A stretch of DNA of 24,550 nt from Anaeromyces robustus. Taxonomy: Eukaryota > Neocallimastigomycota > Neocallimastigomycetes > Neocallimastigales > Neocallimastigaceae. Under the pieces are notes generated by a model. The model was not told the origin of the DNA, did no database searches, and saw nothing but the letters and a program-made list of their open reading frames with translations. Position numbers and translations under genes: made by a program. This document shows positions 15,931-24,550 of this stretch, in pieces (the first letter of the stretch is position 1; each line of letters starts with the position of its first letter). Location of the stretch: NCBI GenBank assembly GCA_002104895.1, contig MCFG01000601.1, positions 1 through 24,550 on the forward strand, given 5' to 3'.

Positions 15931-18900
15931 GAATAACTCTTTCAATGTATTTAGCTAATAGTAATACATTGTTACAGTCAGAATTAAGGGTAGGTGAATA
16001 GGTTAGGTCAAAGTCGATTCCGAATTCTTGTGTAAATCCCCTAGCAACGAGTCTAGCCTTGAACTTAACGATTTGGTTATTTTCATCTCTTTTAATGGAA
16101 AATACCCATTTTGTTGAAATAATTTTCCTTCCCTTTGGAATTTTTCTGACAAAAGTCACTACATTGTTGTTGTATAAATTATCTAATTCGTCTGATATGG
16201 ATTTGATCCATTTTTCGCTATTTTCGCTGTTAATAGCCTGTTTAAAGCTGAATGGGATATCAGATGAGATTGAGTTAATATAGTGAAAAGAAGAATTTTG
16301 AATAATTGAATAAATTTTATTATTATCAGTTTGATTATCTAAATTATTATCTTTATTTGGGATTTCTTTGTTGTTTGTTTGATTTCTTGGTTCAGTGTTG
16401 ATTGGATTTGAATCGAAACAGTTATTTTTAATTATATTTGAATCAATATTGTGATGGTCATTTTCGTATTTAAATGAGTATTCTCCGGGAGTATTTTCAA
16501 GAAATTTTGCCTCTCTAACTAGGTGAAGATTTTGGTTATTGATATCCATAATAATATAGCAATCTGTATTGAATTGAATACCCAAGAAAATCCCTTCTGC
16601 AGAATTGATATCGAATTTTGATTTTTTATTTTGGATGTTATTATAAAATGATTTACAACCGAAAACTTTGATTTTAGATAGATCGACTTTTTTGTTATAA
16701 AATATCTCGTTCGGAATTAGGTTTGATATGCTACTTCTGGGAGTAATATTGTATAGATGGTTGGCATAGATAATAGCGAAAGACCAGAAGTCTAAACTGA
16801 GTTTTGCCCAATATAACAGTGTCTTGACGGAGTTGACTATTGTCTGGTTGAATCTTTCGGCTATCCCATTATTTTCTGGATTGTAGGGTGGAGAGAATAT
16901 TTTCTTGATCCCATTTCTCCTACAATACTTCTTGATTTTTGAGTTGTTGAACTCTCTACCATTGTCGCTTTTGAAAAATTTCACTTTATTGTTGTAGTGG
17001 TTATCTAAGTACTTGAGAAAATATAAAATAGTATTAGTGGCTTCTGATTTTTCCTTTAATAAAAAGACCCATGATTTTCTGCTAAACTCATCAATAAATG
17101 TAATGATATATTTCATTCCATCTATTGAGGCTGGTTTAATTGGTCCCATGATATCTGAGTGAATGGTTTCTAGGACTCTAGATGCCTTCGGGGTGGTTTT
17201 GTTATGTGGATGTCTCTTCATTTTGGAAATATCACATTCCTTGCAATTTGTTTCTTTATCTTCATGTAATTCTAGGTAATTATTGATATCCTTAAAATAG
17301 AAATGTCCTAATCGGTTGTGCCAGATCTTTAGGTTGTCACCGGTCTCTGTAGAATTAATGTTGGAGTTTGAACTAGTGAGTTTTATTCTGGCTATATTGT
17401 AATTGTCTGGTACAATTTGGGCAATGATGGTGTTATTTTCATTGGTTAAATTTAGGTAAGTCTTATTGTTGACACTTTTAATATTTGAAAATATGCCCAT
17501 TTTTGCCAGTTTAATACCGCTGATTAAGTTTTTATTAATGTCCTTTGAGTAGAGGACTTTATCCAGGACTATCTCGTAACCGTTAATTTTCCCACGAAAT
17601 GTACCATAACCTTCAAAGACGCAGGTAGAATTGTTGGCACAACTCATAGTGATTTTTTTTTCCTTAAAATTTTCTAAAAGGCCCCTCTCGTTGGTGATAT
17701 GTTCACTTGCACCAGTATCGAAGGTCCAGGTTGACTCATTTTGGTCACGTGATATTTTAGAAAATAAATTTGACAAAACTTCTTCGTTTTGATCGGGAGA
17801 CACGTTTTCTACTGGTTTGGAACCATCTTCAAAATTCACGTGATAATTTTTTGATTGGTTATCGTTAATGTCTACAGTACATAAATCTATGTTGTGTTCA
17901 TCTTCTTTATTTTGGTCATGTGATCCATACTCAATATTTCCAATGGGTTCTCCAAACATTTCTTTTATTTCTTCATAACAAGGCGTGAATTCTCTTCTGT
18001 TGCTTGGTTCAATGTTGTATGTTCCACGTTTGTAGTGGTTTGTTTCCTTCTTATTGTCGTTTTTATGTTTCTTGTAGTGGTTGCTAAATTTTGAACGGTG
18101 ATTAGGTCTGTTGGTTCCGCGTGGATTAAAGTAACAATCCTTTGCAATATGGCCTTTATTAAAACAGATAATGCAGTATTTGTCGTTTTTATTTAAATTC
18201 CTATCATTTGTTTGTTTTTTGTTTTTACCGGTTTCCACGTTGTCTATGTCCATTGGGTCATAGCAATCCTTGAAATCCGGAGTGTTTGTATTTTGGCTAT
18301 AATTTGAAGAGGAAGGTCTTCTGCTTCGGATTTGGTTAGTTCCTCTGTCAAACTTGTACATATAAATCATGTATTTATTTTTAATTTCTTTATAAAAATC
18401 TTCCACAGTTAATTCTGAGCTGAAATTAACCCTTTGTTGTAATGATGCTGGTAAAGCATCATACATGATACTTAATTTCTCCATATCGGAAGGGTTCATC
18501 AAGGAATTGCTCAGAAGTCGAAAAAGTTCTTTGATTTCATTGATCACATCCATTGTTTCTTGGATGTGTTTTGCGCGGATGCTATATAATCTGTTCATCC
18601 ACATACCATGAAAGGCAGATTCGTCTCTTTGGTAAAGAGCCTTAAGTTTATCCATTTTACTTTTAGCACATGGGCAGTCTTTAATGTACATCTTTACCAT
18701 GTCAGAGACATTTGAGAATATGACAGTACATGCGGCGGCGTCGTTTGCGATAGTATCTTGGTTTCTTGCAACTTCTTCCTTGGTTAGTTTACTACCCCTT
18801 TCCGGAGTGATCATTAGCTCATTTAATTCATATTTAATATACTTATGAAGTTTTTTGGACTTAAGATAGTCTTCAATAGTAGCAAACCATATTGGAAAGT

Positions 18901-18949
18901 TGGTGGCTCCTTGTAACTTTTCTTTTTCAGAAAGACGAAATTCGAACAT
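15931..18949 (-). pseudogene. Element E: copia Gag, protease, integrase and start of RT
   Basis: One long minus-strand frame starts at ATG 18949. Domains by residue: copia-type Gag 1-235; zinc knuckle CIICFNKGHIAKDC 259-272; protease WTFDTGASEH (Asp 411); integrase HHCC finger with H545, H549, C569 and C572; catalytic D599 (HSDIMGP), D662 (KSDNGREF) and E698 (NNGIAERF), the last two 35 residues apart as expected; a VFGC block near 763; an Asn-rich linker 840-890; and the RT opening (WVFSIKRD, KARLVARGF, TYSPTLNSD) near 948-992. Past about residue 1003 the frame runs into B's LTR and is no longer copia. The RT core is absent from the window. The element is broken. Confidence 0.85.
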
Positions 18950-18994
18950 GTCAATTGTTTTAAAGTGATTACTAGTAATTTGAAAATGCTCAGA

Positions 18995-19010
18995 ATGAGA
19001 CTCTTAATCT
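18995..19010 (-). promoter_or_regulatory. Element E: primer-binding site, internal tRNA-Lys(CUU) type
   Basis: The plus strand reads ATGAGACTCTTAATCT, which is the anticodon arm of eukaryotic tRNA-Lys(CUU) as I remember it. The minus-strand RNA would therefore pair with the 5' half of that tRNA. It touches the LTR end (19010). Drosophila copia is known to prime with a half tRNA paired the same way, but with initiator tRNA-Met. Confidence 0.7.
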
Positions 19011-19207
19011 GTTATGTTTTATTAAAAGTTTATTTATTAAAAATAATAAAAAGGTAATTACAATGAATAAAATGTATCAAGCCATAAAGTATTTATACAA
19101 AAATTTGTGGCTAATATGTATTATTAATATACATTTACATGAATATTCTTAGAATGTAAATTACTAATGTATTACTAATTAAAAATAAACTATTACTAAT
19201 GTTAACA
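19010..19207 (-). repeat. Element E: 5' LTR (198 bp)
   Basis: The minus strand starts TGTTAACATT (19207) and ends ACATAACA (19010), giving the TGTTA...TAACA ends usual for Ty1/copia. TATAAATA lies at 19090-19097. The primer-binding site abuts its end, which supports the limit. The partner LTR lies off the left edge. The target duplication cannot be checked. Confidence 0.75.
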
Positions 19208-19208
19208 A

Positions 19209-19209
19209 T

Positions 19210-19256
<47 letters not shown>

Positions 19257-19277
19257 TATATTTATTTATTTATTTTT
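19209..19277. repeat. (TTTA)n microsatellite
   Basis: About 17 near-perfect TTTA units lie directly beside the end of copia E's LTR. Confidence 0.9.
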
Positions 19278-19478
19278 TAATGGAAACAAAAAAAAAAATT
19301 AAGAATAATTGTTTTACGATTAATAAAAAAAAAAAAAGAAAGAAAAAGAAAGAGAAAAAGAAAAAAATTTATTTTAAAAAAAATAATATTAAGATATTTA
19401 TATATATATTATTTTTGTCTTTTTCTTTTTTTATTTTGTTATTTTTTATTTGTAATGTTAAAATGAATGCATATTTTG

Positions 19479-19513
<35 letters not shown>

Positions 19514-19822
19514 AAGAAAGAAAGGATGCCTATTTTAAAATAATTTTTTTAAAAAAAAAAAAAAAACCAATAAAGTTTATATTATCGTTTATAATTTGTT
19601 GATGAAAGATATTTAATACAATACATAAAAAAAAAGAAAAAATGATAATTATAATTATATATAATTATAAATTAATATAAATAATATAAATATAAATATA
19701 AATATAATAAATATAGATAAAAAAAATACTTTGAATAGTAAAAAAATATATATATTATCATTATTTTTTTTTATTTATTTTTATTTATGGTTAAATAAAG
19801 TGATTTTTTTTATACTATACAT

Positions 19823-19844
19823 GTATATATATATATATATATAT
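19823..19844. repeat. (TA)n microsatellite
   Basis: An uninterrupted TA run. A similar one lies at about 21258-21279 and a shorter one at about 19897-19914. Confidence 0.85.
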
Positions 19845-20287
19845 TCATTATAATAATAAATATAAAAAGAAAATTTAAAAAAGAAAAAAAAATTAAATAT
19901 ATATATATATATATAGAATATTTTAATATACACTTTTATACCATTTTATAAAAAAACAATTGAATGAAAAAAAATAAAAATAAGAATAAGAATAAAATGA
20001 AAACTATTTTTATTTTTATTATTATTATTTATTATTAAATAATATTAATATTTTCTAAAATTTTGTCATAATTATATATATATATATTATTATTATTATT
20101 ATTACTATTATTATAGGTAATTTTTTTTTTTTTTTACTTTTTAAAAAAGTTCAAGTCTATTATATTTCGTTAATTAAATAAAAATAAATTATAAAAAAAA
20201 AAAGATAAATAGTCTCTCAATATAACATATATAATTGTTTATATTGTTAAATAAAAAAAAAAAGATAAAATATAAAAATCCTATTTT

Positions 20288-20311
20288 GAAGAAGAAGAAG
20301 AAGAAGAAGAA
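20288..20311. repeat. (GAA)n microsatellite
   Basis: Eight GAA units in A-rich DNA. Confidence 0.85.
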
Positions 20312-20829
20312 AGAAAATTAAAAAATTTTAAAAGTTCTATAAATAATTTTTAAATATAATTTTTTCTTTTATTATTATTCTTTACTTTTTGTTTTTTTTT
20401 TTTTTTTTCATTTTTTCATTTTTTTTATTTGAAGAAAAATGTTTAAAAAAAATTTTATAAATATTATTTTTTGATAGATATAATTTTTTCTTTATTTTTC
20501 TTTTATTATTATTTTTTTTATTTTTTTTATTTCGTTTTTTTTTTTTATTTATTTATTTTAATTCTAAATTTATGAATGAGTTTTCCTATATTTATAGAAT
20601 ATATATATTTTCCAACAACAATATAATAATTAACTTTTTTGTTATCTATCATTAAATATATATATGAAGGCAAGGGTTAGAAAGAGAAAATAAAAAATAA
20701 TAAAAAAAAAATTTTTTTTTTTTTATATTGATTACTTTAACAGATATTATTTATTGAATAATTTTTTTTTATGTTATTTTATACTATTATGTTGATTAAA
20801 AAAAAAATAATACTAATAATACTAATACT

Positions 20830-20878
20830 AATAATAATAAATACTAATAATTATTATTATTATTAGTATTTATTATTA
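20830..20878. repeat. Inverted repeat of TAA/TTA units
   Basis: AATAATAAATACTAATAA is followed within a few bases by its reverse complement, TTATTAGTATTTATTATT. Confidence 0.7.
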
Positions 20879-21856
20879 ATTGATTTGCTTTTCCATGATA
20901 ATACTACTGAAATAAAGGATTTCATATATACATATATATACGTTTTTCATATGAAATAATTTTAATTATTTTGTAATATAGTTTATTTTTTTATTTGATT
21001 TTTTATATTTTTTTTTTTTTTTGGTTATTTTTAATTAATATTATTAAATGAATTATATTATAACCATTAAATATTCAAAAAATTAGTTATATATTAATAT
21101 TAATCTTTTATCAATATATAAAAAAAAATAGTTTATATTGATTCTTTACGATGTATATATATAATATAAAAGAATTGTATTATTTTTTTTCTTTTTAACT
21201 TTGTATTTTATAAAGGTAGTTTTAAAATTATATTATAGTATAAATTAATAATTATATTTATATATATATATATATATATTTTTTTTTCTATTTTTTTTTT
21301 TTTAATTTTAAATAATTTTTATCGAATCCCATTTATGTATGTATGGATTTTTATTTTTAATTAAATAAATAAATATAAAAAAAAATTACAGGATAAACAT
21401 TGCATTAATTAATAATAATAAAAGTTAAAATAATTACATAAAAAAAAAAAAAAGATAGAAAGATAGAGAGAGAAAAAGAAAAAGATAGAGAGAGATAATA
21501 AAATTTAAATTATAATGATTTTTTTAAAACATTCTTAACCTATTTTTTTTTTTATTTTTCTTTTTAATTTAAAAAAAAAAAAAAAATATTTTTATCTTGA
21601 TATTTTAATATTTTATTTATATTTATTATTTATTTATTTTTTTTTCATTCTCAAAGAAAATTTTTTTAAACCCATATTAATTTCTGCAGCAACAGTATAA
21701 TAAAAAAAATTTGAAATATAAAAAATTAAAAAAATTAAAAAAATTGAATATGAATGTTAGTTGAGAAAAAGAAAATTAATAAATTAATTAATGAATTAAT
21801 GAATTATTTAATGAATGAATAATGTTAAGTAAATAAAAATAATATTTGGAATATTG

Positions 21857-21930
21857 GAGAAAAAATGAAAAAAAGAGAAAAAATGAAAAAAAGAGAAAAA
21901 ATGAAAAAAAAAGAGAAAAAATGAAAAAAT
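21857..21930. repeat. Short tandem repeat, GAGAAAAAATGAAAAAA type
   Basis: Four copies of a 17-19 base purine-rich unit, differing in the length of the A runs. Confidence 0.75.
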
Positions 21931-22804
21931 GACAATGAAAAATAAAAAATAATTATAAAAAATTAAATTATTAATAAAATAAATAAATAAAAAATTCTGT
22001 AATTAACGGAATAAATAAATAATTAAATAAATAATTAAATAAATAATATATTATAATACATTATAATATATAAATATTATATTTTATATCTAATAAACTT
22101 TATATATATTTTATATATATTTTATATATAATTTATAATATAATTTAAATATAATTATAATAAATAAAAATTATTCCGGATAATTTATTCTCATTTAATT
22201 TGATTTAAATTTATGATTTATTCCGGGAATAAAAAATTTTTAAATTTTAATAATTATTATTAATAATTATTAATTATTATATAAAAAAAATATTTTGATT
22301 TATTTTAGATGAGATTAAACTATTAATAAAAATTATAATTTATTATAATATATTGTAATATATGGATAAAGTATTAAAAAATAAAAAATAAAATTTTTGA
22401 TATAAAAAAAAAAATAATAAAAAATAATTCAAAATTCAAAATTTAAAATGGGTAAAAAATAAAAAATAAAAATAAAAGTAATTTTTAATAAACTTTTTTT
22501 TTTTTTTTTAAAAAAAATATTAAAAGAGAAAGAGAGAAAAGAAAAAGAAAAGAAAAAGTTCTTATATATACTTACATATAAAATTATAATGATAATCTTT
22601 TTTTTTTATATTTATTATTTATTTATATATTTATATTTATAATATTTATATTTTATCATTTCTTATTAAATATCTTTTTATTTATTTTTATTTTTTTTTT
22701 ATTTTATATTGTAATTTTTTTTTTTAAAATTTAAAAGAAAGTAATTAATTATTTAATAATGAAAAATAATTAATAAAAATAAAAGTCTTTTTATGTTAGT
22801 TTTA

Positions 22805-22847
22805 TTTTTCATTTTAATTATTATTTAAAAATAATTAAAATGAAAAA
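22805..22847. repeat. 17-bp inverted repeat
   Basis: TTTTTCATTTTAATTAT (22805-22821) pairs with 22831-22847 around a nine-base centre. Weaker pairing continues outwards to about 22787-22863. Confidence 0.7.
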
Positions 22848-23131
22848 GAAGAATAACAAAAAGTTTTTTTATTTTAATACTTTTAATATTACTTTTCTCA
22901 TTCCACATTTGAAAATAATAAAATTAAATTAAATTCAACTTTTTTTTTTATCATTCAATATTATTCAATATTATTAATTAACTATTATTTATTATTATTA
23001 TTATAATTATCAATGTTGTTATTATCAATGTTATTTATTTATTATTATATAAATCCTTTTCTTTTTTTACCTTTTTATTATTTATTTATTATTATTTATT
23101 CATTAATTATTATTTATTATTTATTATTAAG

Positions 23132-23178
<47 letters not shown>

Positions 23179-23180
23179 AT
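23132..23180. repeat. (AAAT)n microsatellite
   Basis: About 12 AAAT units. Confidence 0.9.
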
Positions 23181-23449
23181 TATTAATTATTTTCTCCCTT
23201 TTTTTATTGGGATAAATTAATGAAAAAAATGAAAAATAAAAAAAAAATGGATAATTTTTATTTTCATTATCATTATCATTCTATTAATAATAATATTAAT
23301 AATAATAAAAAATTAATAATAATAATCATAATATTGATAATAATAATAATATTAATATTATTATTACTATTAATGTTGATATTAATAATAACAATAACAA
23401 TAGACGGACAAAGAAATTAACAAACACCCTAAGTAATTTTATTTTTTTT

Positions 23450-23489
<40 letters not shown>

Positions 23490-23491
23490 TT
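23450..23491. repeat. (TTTA)n microsatellite
   Basis: About 10 TTTA units. Confidence 0.9.
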
Positions 23492-23544
23492 CATTCCTTC
23501 ATGGATTTAAAAATACCTAACCCTTATAGACATCATCATAAAAA

Positions 23545-23673
23545 GAAAAAAAAATTTTTTTTTTTAAGAAAAAGTGATAAAAACGAAAAAAAAAAAAAAA
23601 AAAAAAAAAAAACCCAAAAGCATGTGGTTTTTTTTTTCGTTTTTATCACTTTTTTTTTTTTTAAAAAAAAAAA
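23545..23673. repeat. Long foldback (about 130 bp)
   Basis: A perfect 25-bp core pairs AAAGTGATAAAAACG plus ten A (23571-23595) with 23628-23652. Weaker pairing of A and T runs extends outwards on both sides. The centre contains ACCCAAAAGCATGTGG. It may be a small foldback or MITE-like element. Confidence 0.6.
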
Positions 23674-23674
23674 T

Positions 23675-23702
23675 TTAAATTAAATTAAATTAAATTAAAT
23701 TA
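23675..23702. repeat. (AAATT)n microsatellite
   Basis: Five AAATT-type units just after the foldback. Confidence 0.85.
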
Positions 23703-24451
23703 ACAAATAATAATTAAGAATTACAAAAAAATAATTAAAAATTACAAATTACAAAATAATAATTACAAATTAAATTAAAAAAAGAAAAAACAAAGGCATA
23801 AAAATTTTATTACTTTTTTTGAAAGTGAAAAACAAAAAAATTCATTCATTAATTAATTAATTTATTCATTAATTAATCAATTCATTTAGAATAGAATAAT
23901 TTATAATAAAATAAATAAATAAATAAATAGAACAAATAGAATTAAAAGAATTAAATAGTTAATTATATTATGTATATATTAGGAATATATTATTTATATA
24001 TTATAACTTTTTTAATTATTTAATTATTTTAATTTTTATAAAAAAGAAAAATTCTTTTGACTTACTTAGACATATATTACAATATTACAAGTGTAATAAT
24101 ACAACAACAACATACCCAAAATATATTTCATATTTAATATTTCTTTTCTATATTTAAATATAAAGAGGTTCATACAATGTTTTTAAATAAACATATTTAA
24201 TAACACTTTTGATTGCCACAGTAAACTAAACTAAACTATTTTATTAATGATATATGATACTGTTATTTATTTATTTATTTATTTAAATACATTCCTATTC
24301 TTTCTCTTTTCTATTTTCTCTCTTTTTTTAATACATATTATTAAAAATATTAAAAATAGAATATGAAATAAAATAATTAAATAAAATAATATCAATTTAT
24401 TCATTTTTTCTTTTTTCTTTTTTTGTTTTTTGTTTAAATTTAAACATTTTA

Positions 24452-24489
24452 ATAATTAAATAATTAAATAATTAAATAATTAAATAATT
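24452..24489. repeat. (AATTAAAT)n microsatellite
   Basis: Nearly five units of an 8-base repeat near the right edge. Confidence 0.8.
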
Positions 24490-24550
24490 AATAATTAATT
24501 TAATATTTTTAATATTATGAATTGTATTCTTTTTCCCTTTTTTTTCTTTC

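Larger units (their letters stand above)
1..19207 (-). mobile_element. Element E: Ty1/copia LTR retrotransposon, outermost host of the nest, broken
   Basis: E is read on the minus strand. Visible parts in order are the 5' LTR (19010-19207), a primer-binding site (18995-19010), a fused gag-protease-integrase-RT frame (18949 to about 15931) and an RNase H piece at 1-493. Order PR-IN-RT-RNase H is the Ty1/copia order. The two E parts are separated by about 15 kb of later gypsy insertions, and the middle of RT is not present. The frame at 1-493 is still open at the left edge, so the 3' LTR lies outside the window and the LTR divergence cannot be measured. It is the oldest insertion of the nest by position. 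It is broken. Confidence 0.85.
19208..24550. other. Gene-free A/T-rich flank
   Basis: About 5.3 kb of nearly pure A/T. It holds A and T runs, TA, TTTA, AAAT, GAA and TAA microsatellites and a few foldbacks. Open frames here are Lys- or Ile/Asn-only translations of the simple repeats and are not genes. I found no tRNA, rRNA, zinc knuckle, RT or other motif on either strand. It may be ordinary intergenic DNA outside the retrotransposon nest. Confidence 0.8.

Noticed and set aside
19199-19543. 114-residue frame starting in the TTTA repeat
   Set aside because: Translation of simple repeats (Leu-Phe-Ile-Tyr, then poly-Lys), not a protein gene.
23220-23420. 66-residue Ile/Asn/Leu-rich frame
   Set aside because: Translation of TAA/ATA repeats. 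It resembles a membrane segment only because of codon bias.

Overview
ORGANISM. The window is very AT-rich eukaryotic DNA: long A/T homopolymers, TTTA/AAAT microsatellites, Asn/Lys-rich proteins, standard stop codons and TATAAATA promoters. No host gene is visible. The mix of chromodomain Ty3/gypsy and Ty1/copia elements in such DNA suggests a fungus, perhaps an anaerobic gut fungus (Neocallimastigomycota). That is an inference from composition and element content; a dictyostelid or another AT-rich protist is less likely but not excluded.

LAYOUT. Positions 1-19207 are a four-deep nest of LTR retrotransposons, like Russian dolls. (E) The outermost is a Ty1/copia element on the minus strand: LTR 19010-19207, gag-integrase and the start of RT down to about 15931, and its RNase H piece at 1-493. 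Its other LTR lies beyond the left edge. (B) Inside E is a broken Ty3/gypsy element, also minus strand: LTR about 15537-15930, gag 14628-15440, protease and part of RT 13241-14630, and a small RT piece at 494-598. Its 3' part is absent. (D) Inside B's RT gene is a chromodomain Ty3/gypsy element, minus strand, 599-13240, with two LTRs that look identical (649-1212 and 12677-13240), a TCATC target duplication and one long gag-pol frame. (C) Inside the 3' end of D's gag-pol is a plus-strand element, 1608-6846, with 714-bp LTRs that look identical and a GTTTT target duplication. It carries only Gag and protease plus an unfamiliar Asn/Ser/Cys-rich tail, with no RT, RNase H or integrase.

HOW THE PARTS RELATE. 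C and D are sisters: similar Gag, same leader layout, same 3' region and polypurine tract, and the same tRNA-like module at the start of their LTRs. C looks like a non-autonomous element that could be mobilised by proteins of the D kind. Their non-coding leaders are much more alike than their gag genes at the DNA level, which points to a conserved RNA signal or to recombination. The order of insertion (E, then B, then D, then C) fits LTR identity: C and D are young, B and E are older and broken.

RIGHT FLANK. 19208-24550 is almost pure A/T with microsatellites, homopolymers and a few foldback repeats. I see no gene in it.
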